Positions 1-7,003 of a stretch of DNA of 30,478 nt are shown here, piece by piece (position 1 is the stretch's first letter; the number at the start of each line of letters is the position of its first letter). Position numbers and translations under genes: made by a program. The stretch covers positions 1 through 30,478 of the forward strand of contig CALBOJ010000088.1 in the NCBI GenBank assembly GCA_937896835.1. Reading direction: 5' to 3'. A model generated the notes under the pieces. It searched no databases and was not told where the DNA came from. It saw only the letters and a program-made list of their open reading frames with translations. This DNA comes from an uncultured Collinsella sp. Lineage in GTDB: Bacteria; Actinomycetota; Coriobacteriia; Coriobacteriales; Coriobacteriaceae.

Positions 1-334
1 GACACAGGTCCAGAAACCCCTCAGCTCCCTCGTAGAAGCACTCGCGGGCAAAGTCACCCGAGCCGCTTGCAACACACACGCCGTCGGCAAACAGCTTCCA
101 GCTGGACGGCTCACGCGAGTCGTCTCCAAGCAGCTTGATTTGCAACACATGCGGGTCGCCGGCAACGCAGAGCTCTTCTTCGAGCTTCTGCACCGTAAAG
201 CGCATCTGGTGGGAGAGACTACTCTTGACCATGGCCGAGGCATAGCCGTTCGGCTTGTCCAGAAGATGCATTCTTTTTGGTTTGACGACCAGATTGTGGA
301 AGTTGCGCTCGCTGCGCACAGAGAAATTGTCCAT
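1..334 (-). CDS. Unrecognised protein, N-terminal 111 residues (cut by window edge)
   Basis: An open frame on the minus strand starts at ATG 334-332 and runs off the left edge, so the C-terminus is not visible. The start is supported by an AAAGGAG ribosome-binding site at 346-340, five bases upstream. The protein begins MDNFSVRSERNFHN, has a basic patch (VVKPKRMHLL), then a charged soluble region with a KLEEEL helix; no signal peptide or membrane segment is seen. I do not recognise the family. The leader carries a SAM-riboswitch-like fold whose closing helix reaches the ribosome-binding site, so a role linked to methionine, sulfur or methyl-group metabolism is possible, but that is inference from position alone. 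The upstream gene on the same strand ends at 736, too far away for a tight operon. Confidence 0.72.
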   Translation of the reverse strand, partial: MDNFSVRSERNFHNLVVKPKRMHLLDKPNGYASAMVKSSLSHQMRFTVQKLEEELCVAGDPHVLQIKLLGDDSREPSSWKLFADGVCVASGSGDFARECFYEGAEGFLDLC

Positions 335-343
335 ACGGACTCC

Positions 344-432
344 TTTCATCGATGTTGGCAGGGCCACCGTGACTCTTGGCCGGTTGGCGTCGGGATCGTG
401 GAGCCAACTCTCTACCCCGACTCTGGATAAAA
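344..432 (-). promoter_or_regulatory. Candidate SAM-clan (S-box-like) riboswitch, translational
   Basis: Read on the minus strand, the leader contains UUAUCCAGAG, the 5' signature of actinobacterial S-box RNAs. It then folds in S-box topology. P1 is 432-426 with 350-344 (7 pairs, one G-U). P2 is 420-416 with 394-390 (UCGGG/CCCGA). P3 is 384-381 with 369-366 (ACCG/CGGU). A pseudoknot pairs the P2-loop GUUGGC (408-403) with GCCAAC (359-354). The conserved CAACC and GGUG strings sit where S-box RNAs have GCAACC and GGUGC. A P4 helix is not evident. The 3' strand of P1 shares bases 346-344 with the AAAGGAG ribosome-binding site, so ligand binding would be expected to lower translation of the gene at 334. 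The class (SAM-I, SAM-IV or the I/IV variant) is unresolved. Confidence 0.66.
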
Positions 433-481
433 CGCGCCCGCTCCTTGCAGGCAAGAGGAAGTCTATCAACGTGTACGGACA

Positions 482-527
482 GAAACCAACGCCATCCGCG
501 AAATGACGCGCGGATGGCGTTGGTTTC
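482..527. repeat. Perfect 19-bp inverted repeat, 8-nt loop
   Basis: Arms 482-500 and 509-527 are exact reverse complements (right arm CGCGGATGGCGTTGGTTTC) around the loop AAATGACG. No T-run follows on either strand, so it does not look like a normal intrinsic terminator. It lies between the end of the gene at 736-1722 and the riboswitch leader, and could stop or stabilise that upstream transcript or be a REP-like element. Confidence 0.8.
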
Positions 528-551
528 CCAAGTGATTATTCGGCTTTCATT

Positions 552-666
552 CGGAAAAGTGTCGAAATCAGCCGTGTAAAAGTACGGAAAAGTGTCGAAA
601 TGGGCACCTTAAAACTTCGGAAAAAAAAGTGTCTAATTCGATAGGCAAATTATCCGGAAAAGTGTA
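552..666. repeat. Degenerate tandem repeat, 33-bp period, four copies of CGGAAAAGTGTCGAAAT
   Basis: The core CGGAAAAGTGTCGAAAT occurs exactly at 552-568 and 585-601. A variant with a longer A-run is at 618-637, and a partial copy, CGGAAAAGTGTA, is at 655-666. Spacing is 33, 33 and 37 bases; the extra four equal the four added A residues. The 16 bases between cores are not conserved. The array sits just downstream of the minus-strand gene ending at 736. It may be iteron-like protein-binding sites or the relic of a mobile unit. Confidence 0.75.
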
Positions 667-735
667 GCTGGATGACAAAACAGCACTTAGAAGCCGGTGC
701 TGGATGCGGGATCCTGCGGCCGCCTTCAGCTCTCG

Positions 736-1722
736 CTACTCATCGTCTCCGTCGTTGGGGTCGCCCTTGAGGGTGTTGATGTCCAGATACTCGTTATCGT
801 CCTCTTTTTGCTGGGTCTCCGACTCCGCTTGGGTGGGGCCGGAGAACAGCCGGAATCCCTCAAACGCAATGACGCCGAGCAGGGCAATGACAATGGCGAT
901 AAAGGCAACCTTGACTGCCTGCGGAAATTCCGAGAAACGCAGCGCCTTTTCCTCGGCGTAATAATCGGCGAAGCGCTCTTCGCCCGTGCTTTTGGTATAC
1001 GCCGGCGCGGACGCGGCCTCCGGGTCATATTCCGGTGCAGGCGTGGCAGCGTACGGGTCGTTGAGATAATCGCTCGATGCGTTGCCATAATCCTCGGTCT
1101 CGATGCGATCGGTGCCAGCATAGCCATCGGAATAATCGGAATATGCCGCACCGCCCTCATAGTCCGCGGCGCTCGTGTTGGCGGCAAAAAGCGGGTTAAC
1201 TGGAACGTCGAGCGCCGGCATGCCGGTAGAGGTCTCATCCAGATCGGCTGCAGCCCAGGAATCGTAGGCAACCTGATGGGCAACGGGCTCATCGAGCCTT
1301 GTGACCGGAGGCTTGCGTGCCGCAGGAACAGGCAACTGCTGGGCGCTGTACATAACGGTGCTGTCGGCCGATTTGCCCTGCGTCGCTGCAGCGAGAAATG
1401 CCGCCGTCTCGGACGGGTCGCTTGCGGGGCGGGGAGTGGGTGTGGGCGCCGAAATGGGTGCGGGCGTAGACGCGGGCGTCGAAACAGGCGGCTGCGCAGG
1501 AGTCGGCGCAGATGCGGGCTTAGGCGCAAGTGCGGGATTGGGGCTTGACAGGCGAGCCCCACCGCCCATGAGTTCGTCGGCGGTCCACGGGCGATCATCC
1601 ATCACGTCGTCAAGGCTCAGCGAAAACAGGTCGTCTTCACCCTCATCGAACATGCGGTGCACATGTCCACCAATTGCCGGAATCAATCCGCGACCGGTGC
1701 ATGATGCCTTGCTCAACGCCAT
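736..1722 (-). CDS. Unrecognised single-pass membrane protein with Pro/Ala-rich linker
   Basis: This is a 328-residue protein. Start ATG 1722-1720 follows an AAGGGTGG ribosome-binding site; the same frame stays open further upstream, but those starts have no such site. Visible regions are an N-terminal basic stretch, an acidic segment (residues ~35-55), a Pro/Ala-rich low-complexity linker (~65-105), a Tyr/Asp/Ala-rich acidic region (~140-255) and one hydrophobic helix (~270-293, VAFIAIVIALLGVIAF). A 35-residue acidic tail follows, ending NDGDDE. The topology suggests a large cytoplasmic N-domain anchored near the C-terminus, or the reverse; there is no signal peptide. No catalytic motif is recognised. 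A short leader with a TATAAT element lies upstream. The gene is transcribed in the same direction as the regulator at 1846-2499 but with its own likely promoter. Confidence 0.75.
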   Translation of the reverse strand: MALSKASCTGRGLIPAIGGHVHRMFDEGEDDLFSLSLDDVMDDRPWTADELMGGGARLSSPNPALAPKPASAPTPAQPPVSTPASTPAPISAPTPTPRPASDPSETAAFLAAATQGKSADSTVMYSAQQLPVPAARKPPVTRLDEPVAHQVAYDSWAAADLDETSTGMPALDVPVNPLFAANTSAADYEGGAAYSDYSDGYAGTDRIETEDYGNASSDYLNDPYAATPAPEYDPEAASAPAYTKSTGEERFADYYAEEKALRFSEFPQAVKVAFIAIVIALLGVIAFEGFRLFSGPTQAESETQQKEDDNEYLDINTLKGDPNDGDDE

Positions 1723-1756
1723 TCTGTTCCACCCTTTCGAAATACTAATGACATCG

Positions 1757-1774
1757 ATTATATGGAACTTTCCA
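1757..1774 (-). promoter_or_regulatory. Candidate promoter -10 with adjacent palindrome
   Basis: On the minus strand, TATAAT (1762-1757) lies 35 bases upstream of the ATG at 1722. It is immediately preceded by the palindrome TGGAA-AG-TTCCA (1774-1763), which could be an operator in the promoter spacer. No convincing -35 hexamer is seen at 17 bp, so this may need an activator. Confidence 0.45.
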
Positions 1775-1845
1775 AGCGGCTCGGTCTTGGATTCATGCTT
1801 TCCAGAACTCGCGCCCAAAAGGGGAGGGGCAATCCAGGCGAGTGC

Positions 1846-2499
1846 CTACTTGTCGCCTGCTGCCGCCTTGGCCTCATTGAGGTAGCTATAGAAGCTGTAT
1901 TTGGAGATGCCAAAGAACTCGCAGGCGCGCTCGCTCGACTTGGAAATGAGGAAGGCGCCGCGACGGTCGAGGTAGCCAATGGCGCGAATGCGCTCATCTT
2001 TGGTCATAAGGGCTGCGGGCTTGCCCACGTATTGCTCGCACTCGCGCAGCAGATCTTCGAGCAGGTCGCCGATGTTTTTGGTAATGGGCTCGGGCTCGGT
2101 GTAGCCCGTGGCGCCGGTGCCGGTAAAGGCATCGAGCGAGCGCTCAAAAGCCTTCATGAGCGTAATGTCAAAGTTAATGCCCAAAATGCCGACGGGTTTG
2201 CCCTCGTCGTTGCGGATAAAGATGGTCGAGGACTTGAGCAGCTTGCCATCGGTGGTTTTGGTGAGGTATGGCTCGCGGTCGTGCACGTCGGTGGTGCCCT
2301 CGTGCATGGACTCAAACACAATATGGCTGGGGCCGTCACCCAGTTTGCGCCCGCTGACGTGGCCGTTTTCGATCACTACGATGGAGTGGTCCACGTCTTC
2401 GGTTTCCAGGTCGTGGACGACGACTTCGCAGTTGGGGCCAAATTGGAGCGCCAGGCCGTGTGCAAGGCGCTTATAAAACTCAATCTGTGCGGGGGTCAT
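1846..2499 (-). CDS. YheO/DauR-type PAS-HTH transcriptional regulator
   Basis: This 217-residue DNA-binding regulator has a YheO-like PAS domain at residues ~8-116, with the family's VVVHDLE and GRKLGDGP strings and the GILGINFDIT segment. A DauR-type helix-turn-helix follows at ~168-212 (KDERIRAIGYLDRRGAFLI, then the SERACEFFGISKYSFYSYL recognition region). The ATG at 2499 has a GGAAGG site five bases upstream. It is transcribed divergently from the ygeX gene, the normal arrangement for a local regulator, and twin dyads in the shared gap are its probable targets. DauR itself controls D-arginine catabolism in Pseudomonas; relatives often sit next to amino-acid or amidohydrolase genes. The ligand here is unknown; a ureido or diamino acid intermediate of the adjacent pathway is an inference. 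Confidence 0.88.
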   Translation of the reverse strand: MTPAQIEFYKRLAHGLALQFGPNCEVVVHDLETEDVDHSIVVIENGHVSGRKLGDGPSHIVFESMHEGTTDVHDREPYLTKTTDGKLLKSSTIFIRNDEGKPVGILGINFDITLMKAFERSLDAFTGTGATGYTEPEPITKNIGDLLEDLLRECEQYVGKPAALMTKDERIRAIGYLDRRGAFLISKSSERACEFFGISKYSFYSYLNEAKAAAGDK

Positions 2500-2618
2500 G
2501 GGTGCCTTCCTAAAAATTAGTTTGGGCTCACTTTGCCATAAACCACACCTGTTCGCAAATAACGAAAGCGTTGCTGCGTTATGTAACCGTTCGGCGACGA
2601 AAAGGTACCGATTACGGC

Positions 2619-2684
2619 AACAAACAATTTGTTAGGTTTGCCAATCAAAAAGTGTGATAGAACAGTGCTAACAAACTTTTTGTT
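2619..2684. promoter_or_regulatory. Twin operator-like dyads AACAAA-N3-TTTGTT in the regulator-ygeX gap
   Basis: Two perfect 6-3-6 dyads lie in the 277-bp divergent gap (2500-2776): AACAAA-CAA-TTTGTT at 2619-2633 and AACAAA-CTT-TTTGTT at 2670-2684. Extended by three bases they match at 15 of 18 positions. Their start-to-start distance of 51 bp is close to five DNA turns, fitting same-face binding by a regulator dimer of dimers. The PAS-HTH protein encoded next door is the obvious candidate. A weaker repeat, ATAACG/CGTTAT, lies nearer the regulator gene. No confident -35/-10 pair was identified in this gap. Confidence 0.6.
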
Positions 2685-2776
2685 TGGCATCCACATAAAA
2701 GTTCAGTCGCATGAATGGGAATGGACTGAAACGCGTATGCGGGGGCCGGCAAGAGAGGACTTAAGGAGTTCACCGT

Positions 2777-3991
2777 ATGGCCGATAAGATCCAGTGGGCG
2801 GGCAACACGATGCCCAAGAGCGATGACAAGCACTTGGGAATCATGAGCCTCGACCACGTGAAGAAGGCCCGCGCCTTCCACCAGTCGTTCCCTCAATATA
2901 CCGTCACTCCGCTTGCCCGCCTGGATGGCCAGGCCGCGCGCCTGGGCCTGTCCAACCTGTGCGTCAAGGACGAGAGCTATCGCTTTGGCCTCAACGCCTT
3001 TAAGGTTCTGGGCGGTTCGTTTGCCATGGCCAACTACATTGCCGACGAGACCGGCAAGGACGTTGCCGAGTGCACCTTCGATTACCTGACCTCCGATCAG
3101 CTTGCCAAGGACTTTGGCCAGGCCACCTTCTTTACCGCCACCGACGGCAACCATGGCCGCGGCGTGGCATGGGCTGCCAACAAGCTGGGCCAGAAGGCCG
3201 TCGTGCACATGCCCAAGGGTTCCACCAAGCCCCGCTTCGATAACATCGCCGCCGAGGGCGCCACGGTGACCATCGAAGAGGTCAACTACGACGAGTGCGT
3301 GCGCATGGCCGCCGCCGAGGCCGATGCCTGCGAGCGCGGCGTTATCGTTCAGGACACCGCCTGGGAGGGCTACGAGAAGATCCCGTCCTGGATCATGGAG
3401 GGCTACGGCACCATGGCTTCCGAGGCTGCCGAGCAGCTGCGCGAGATGGCCATCAACCGCCCGACGCACGTCTTTGTTCAGGCTGGCGTGGGCTCGCTGG
3501 CCGGCGCTGTGGTGGGCTACTTCACCAACCTGTATCCCGATAACCCGCCCACCTTCGTCGTGGTCGAGTGCGCGCCTGCCGCCTGCCTGTACAAGGGCGC
3601 TGCCGCCGGCGACGGCAATCCGCGCATCGTGGACGGCGACATGCCCTCCATCATGGCCGGCCTGTGCTGCGGCGAGCCCAACATCCTGGGCTGGGATATC
3701 CTGCGCAACCACACCACCGCCTTCGTGTCCTGCCCCGACTGGGTTACCGCTCGCGGCATGCGCACCCTGGGCGCTCCCGAGAAGGGCGACCCGCGCGTCA
3801 TCTCCGGCGAGTCCGGCGCAGTGACCACCGGCCTGGTCGAGACCCTCATGCTCGATCCCGAGTACGCCGAGCTCAAGGAGCTCATCGGTCTGGACAAGAC
3901 GAGCTCCGTGCTCTGCTTCTCCACCGAGGGCGACACCGATCCGGATCAGTATCGCCGCATCGTCTGGGAGGGCGAATACCCCACTTGCTAA
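2777..3991 (+). CDS. ygeX: Diaminopropionate ammonia-lyase (YgeX/DpaL family)
   Basis: This PLP enzyme of fold type II, 404 residues, converts 2,3-diaminopropionate to pyruvate and two ammonia in the cytoplasm. The PLP lysine lies in GLNAFKVLGGSF (Lys76). The TATDGNHGRG segment (Asp123) corresponds to the family's second catalytic residue and phosphate-contact loop. Length matches the ~400-residue family. Start ATG 2777 follows AAGGAG. It is the first gene of the ygeX-ygeY-ygeW series and is divergent from the PAS-HTH regulator. Codon choice is strongly biased (AAG, GAC, ATC, AAC), similar to the ribosomal genes later in the window, suggesting high expression. In the proposed purine/urate route it would perform the last, pyruvate-releasing step. 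Confidence 0.93.
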   Translation: MADKIQWAGNTMPKSDDKHLGIMSLDHVKKARAFHQSFPQYTVTPLARLDGQAARLGLSNLCVKDESYRFGLNAFKVLGGSFAMANYIADETGKDVAECTFDYLTSDQLAKDFGQATFFTATDGNHGRGVAWAANKLGQKAVVHMPKGSTKPRFDNIAAEGATVTIEEVNYDECVRMAAAEADACERGVIVQDTAWEGYEKIPSWIMEGYGTMASEAAEQLREMAINRPTHVFVQAGVGSLAGAVVGYFTNLYPDNPPTFVVVECAPAACLYKGAAAGDGNPRIVDGDMPSIMAGLCCGEPNILGWDILRNHTTAFVSCPDWVTARGMRTLGAPEKGDPRVISGESGAVTTGLVETLMLDPEYAELKELIGLDKTSSVLCFSTEGDTDPDQYRRIVWEGEYPTC

Positions 3992-3996
3992 TACTG

Positions 3997-4023
3997 GGCG
4001 GAGTAAATAGGTATCGCTCCGCC
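3997..4023 (+). other. Intercistronic hairpin between ygeX and ygeY
   Basis: A perfect 7-bp stem, GGCGGAG (3997-4003) with CTCCGCC (4017-4023), lies in the 72-bp gap. No U-tract follows, so read-through into ygeY is expected. It may stabilise the ygeX transcript or tune the relative expression of the two genes. Confidence 0.5.
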
Positions 4024-4063
4024 ACCTCACAGGTAGATTCCTTCGTTTGAAAGGTTATGAACA

Positions 4064-5449
4064 ATGGCTAAAGAACTCGATTTCGACGCTATCAAGGCTG
4101 CTGCTGAGTCCCACCGTGCTGATATGACGCGTTTTCTTCGCGCAATGATTAGCCATCCCTCTGAGTCCTGCGAGGAGGGTGAGGTTGTCGCCTGCATCAA
4201 GGCCGAGATGGAGAGCCTTGGCTATGACGAGGTCAAGGTTGACGGCCTGGGCAACGTCATGGGCTTTATGGGCGAGGGCGACAAGATCATCGCCATCGAT
4301 TCCCACATCGACACTGTCGGCATCGGCAACATCGAGAACTGGGATGCCGATCCCTATGAGGGCTACGAGACCGACGAGATCATCTACGGCCGCGGCGGCT
4401 CCGATCAGGAGGGTGGCATGGCTTCTGCTACCTACGCTGCCAAGATGATGAAGGACATGGGCCTCATCCCCGAGGGCTACAAGATCATGGTCGTCGGCAC
4501 CGTCCAGGAAGAGGACTGCGACGGCATGTGCTGGCAGTACATCTACAACAAGGACGGCATTAAGCCCGAGTTCGTCATTTCCACCGAGCCCACCGACGGC
4601 GGCATCTATCGCGGTCACCGCGGCCGCATGGAGATTCGCGTCGACGTTCACGGCACCTCCTGCCACGGCTCCGCTCCCGACCGCGGCGATAACGCCATTT
4701 ACAAGATGGCCGACATCATCGCCGACGTCCGCGCCCTCAACAACAACGGTTGCGACGAGTCGACCGACATCAAGGGCCTCGTCAAGATGCTCGATCCCAA
4801 GTACAACCCCGAGCACTACGAGGATGCCCGCTTCCTGGGCCGCGGCACCTGCACCGTCAGCCAGATCTTCTACACCAGCCCCAGCCGCTGCGCCGTGGCC
4901 GATTCCTGCGCCATCTCCATCGACCGTCGTATGACCGCCGGTGAGACCTGGGAGTCTTGCCTGGACGAGATCCGCAACCTGCCGGCCGCCAAGAAGTACG
5001 GCGACGACGTGAAGGTCTCCATGTACATGTACGACCGTCCGTCCTGGACCGGCGAGGTCTACGAGACCGAGGCTTACTTCCCCACGTGGATCAACAAGGA
5101 GACCGCTCCGCACGTCAAGGCCCTCGTCGACGCCCACAAGGCCATGTTCGGTGACGAGCGCATCGGCTGCGAGCCCAGCATGGACAAGCGCACCGGTCGT
5201 CCGCTGTGCGACAAGTGGACCTTCTCCACGAACTGCGTTTCCATCCAGGGCCGCTACGGCATCCCCTGCGTGGGCTTTGGCCCGGGTGCCGAGTCTCAGG
5301 CTCACGCTCCCAACGAGGTCACCTACAAGGACGACCTGGTCACCGCTGCCGCCATGTATGTTGCCGCTCTGAACCTCTACGATCCCAGCAAGGCCGACGG
5401 CGACGCCACCGTGTTCCGCGCTGGTCTGACCAACAACAAGATCGACTAG
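4064..5449 (+). CDS. ygeY: YgeY-family M20 metallohydrolase
   Basis: This 461-residue protein belongs to the M20/ArgE/DapE metallopeptidase superfamily, in the YgeY branch that annotation links to selenium metabolism. Metal-site motifs are visible: SHIDTV (His81, Asp83), GRGGSDQEGG (Asp114) and VQEED (catalytic Glu149, metal Glu150), plus a late His in SQAHAPNEV. The middle of the chain, with RGHRGRMEIRVDVHGTSCHG, is the family's dimerisation lid. Known relatives cleave N-acyl or N-carbamoyl groups from small amino acids. In this setting the likely substrate is a ureido-amino-propionate that yields 2,3-diaminopropionate for YgeX; that assignment is inference. It is co-directional with ygeX and shares its ribosomal-like codon bias. 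Confidence 0.92.
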   Translation: MAKELDFDAIKAAAESHRADMTRFLRAMISHPSESCEEGEVVACIKAEMESLGYDEVKVDGLGNVMGFMGEGDKIIAIDSHIDTVGIGNIENWDADPYEGYETDEIIYGRGGSDQEGGMASATYAAKMMKDMGLIPEGYKIMVVGTVQEEDCDGMCWQYIYNKDGIKPEFVISTEPTDGGIYRGHRGRMEIRVDVHGTSCHGSAPDRGDNAIYKMADIIADVRALNNNGCDESTDIKGLVKMLDPKYNPEHYEDARFLGRGTCTVSQIFYTSPSRCAVADSCAISIDRRMTAGETWESCLDEIRNLPAAKKYGDDVKVSMYMYDRPSWTGEVYETEAYFPTWINKETAPHVKALVDAHKAMFGDERIGCEPSMDKRTGRPLCDKWTFSTNCVSIQGRYGIPCVGFGPGAESQAHAPNEVTYKDDLVTAAAMYVAALNLYDPSKADGDATVFRAGLTNNKID

Positions 5450-5471
5450 TCCCATTCCTCGATTTTGTTGA

Positions 5472-5496
5472 GCCGGGGACAGCCTATGCCCCCGGC
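5472..5496 (+). other. Hairpin downstream of ygeY
   Basis: GCCGGGG (5472-5478) pairs with CCCCGGC (5490-5496). No clear U-run follows. The 201-bp gap 5450-5650 also holds TTGACT (5505-5510) and TTATCT (5526-5531), a weak promoter pair with only 15 bp spacing. ygeW may therefore be read both from upstream and from its own start; this is uncertain. Confidence 0.4.
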
Positions 5497-5650
5497 ACCT
5501 CCTGTTGACTTGGGGCCCGCAGTCGTTATCTCCCATGCTTCCTCAACGGTAGCGGGTCCTCGTCATAGCGCTCTGCATGTTCTAGCCACACGCGCATGCC
5601 GGAGCACATCTACTCATTGCAATCGTTTCATCTTTGGAAAGGATATTTAC

Positions 5651-6853
5651 ATGGACGCCAAGTTTACCGAGCTCGTCGAGCAGCTGAACGGCCTCGATTT
5701 TAAGGGCATGTACGGCAGCGATTTCCTGCACACCTGGGACAAGACCACCGATGAGCTCAAGGCGCTCTACATCGTCGCCGACGCCCTGCGCGAGCTGCGT
5801 GAGAACAACGTTTCGTCCAAGATCTTCGACTCGGGCCTGGCCGTCTCCCTGTTCCGCGACAACTCCACCCGTACGCGTTTCTCCTTCTCTAAGGCCGCCA
5901 ACCTGCTCGGCCTTGAGCTGCAGGACCTGGACGAGAAGAAGTCCCAGATCGCTCACGGCGAGACCGTCCGCGAGACCGCTACTATGATCTCCTTCATGGC
6001 CGACGTCATCGGCATCCGCGATGACATGTACATCGGCAAGGGCGACGCCTACATGGCCGAGGTCTCCGAGTCTGTCCAGCAGGCCTACGAGGACGGCGTT
6101 CTGGATCACCGTCCCACGCTCATCTCCTTGCAGTCCGACTCCGATCACCCCACGCAGTCCTCTGCCGACATGCTCTACCTCATCAACGAGTTTGGCGGCC
6201 TTGAGAACCTCAAGGGCAAGAAGGTTGCCGTCACCTGGGCCTATTCGCCCTCTTACGGCAAGCCGCTGTCCTGCCCGCAGTCGCTGATCAGCCTGCTGCC
6301 CCGCTTTGGCATGGACGTCACCCTGGCTCACCCCGAGGGCTACGACCTCATGCCCGAGGTCGTCGAGCGCGCAAAGGGCTATGCCGCCGAGTCCGGCACC
6401 ACCTTTAAGCAGGTCAACACCATGGCCGAGGCCTTCGAGGGCGCCGACATCGTGATTCCCAAGAGCTGGGCTCCGTTTGCCGCCATGGAGAAGCGCACCA
6501 ACCTGTACGCCGAGGGCGACGACGCCGGCATCGCCGCGCTCGAGAAGGAGCTGCTCGCCCAGAACGCCACCCATCAGGACTGGTGCTCCACGACCGAGCT
6601 CATGGAGAAGACTGCCAACGGTCAGGACACCATCTTTATGCACCCGCTGCCTGCCGACATCTCCGGTGTCTCCTGCGAGCACGGCGAGGTCAACGCCGAC
6701 GTCTTCGACATGCACCGCGTGGGCATGTACAAGGAGGCCAGCTACAAGCCGTACGCTATCGCAGCCATGATGTTCCTGCAGAAGGTTGCCGATCCCGCCG
6801 CTACCCTCAAGGCCCTCGACGAGCGCAACACCGCCCGTTGGTTCCAGGCCTAA
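5651..6853 (+). CDS. ygeW: YgeW-family knotted carbamoyltransferase
   Basis: This 400-residue enzyme belongs to the aspartate/ornithine carbamoyltransferase superfamily, YgeW branch. The carbamoyl-phosphate loop is present (STRTR at 72-76, within FRDNSTRTRFSF), as is DHPTQSSAD (166-169 HPTQ) and the C-terminal HPLP followed by the long loop typical of knotted transcarbamylases. ATG 5651 is preferred over an in-frame upstream start at 5465 because GGAAAGGA precedes it, the length fits the family (~396), and the upstream extension does not resemble protein. The physiological direction is probably phosphorolysis of a ureido compound to carbamoyl phosphate, which a carbamate kinase elsewhere could turn into ATP. 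The acceptor assignment (a diureido- or ureidopropionate) is inference from the neighbours. Confidence 0.93.
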   Translation: MDAKFTELVEQLNGLDFKGMYGSDFLHTWDKTTDELKALYIVADALRELRENNVSSKIFDSGLAVSLFRDNSTRTRFSFSKAANLLGLELQDLDEKKSQIAHGETVRETATMISFMADVIGIRDDMYIGKGDAYMAEVSESVQQAYEDGVLDHRPTLISLQSDSDHPTQSSADMLYLINEFGGLENLKGKKVAVTWAYSPSYGKPLSCPQSLISLLPRFGMDVTLAHPEGYDLMPEVVERAKGYAAESGTTFKQVNTMAEAFEGADIVIPKSWAPFAAMEKRTNLYAEGDDAGIAALEKELLAQNATHQDWCSTTELMEKTANGQDTIFMHPLPADISGVSCEHGEVNADVFDMHRVGMYKEASYKPYAIAAMMFLQKVADPAATLKALDERNTARWFQA

Positions 6854-6876
6854 AGCCGGGTTGAGGTAAGCCATGT

Positions 6877-6916
6877 AAAGGGGGCGCTCTGCCAACCGGC
6901 GGGGTGCCCCTTTTTT
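6877..6916 (+). terminator. Intrinsic terminator after ygeW
   Basis: AAAGGGG (6877-6883) pairs with CCCCTTT (6907-6913). The stem extends by C85-G, G-U and C-G pairs past one bulged G, and the T-run at 6911-6916 follows. It separates ygeXYW from the mocA-hyuA pair. Confidence 0.8.
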
Positions 6917-7003
6917 GCATCGCGGGCGTGCGGGATAAGCGCCTTCGATGTGGATGCCCGCGGCGCGAGTTATGGGTACGATGGTTTCAGGGGAGGTATC
7001 ACC

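Noticed and set aside
140..430. 96-codon plus-strand frame near the left edge
   Set aside because: It overlaps the minus-strand gene with a strong AAAGGAG and the riboswitch fold, and has no ribosome-binding site itself.
552..666. Possible short CRISPR array
   Set aside because: The repeat core is only 17 bases, with 16-base spacers, degenerate copies and no cas genes; typical repeats and spacers are longer and more regular.
5465..5650. N-terminal extension of ygeW
   Set aside because: The frame is open, but the extra 62 residues are not family-like, and GGAAAGGA sits just before ATG 5651.
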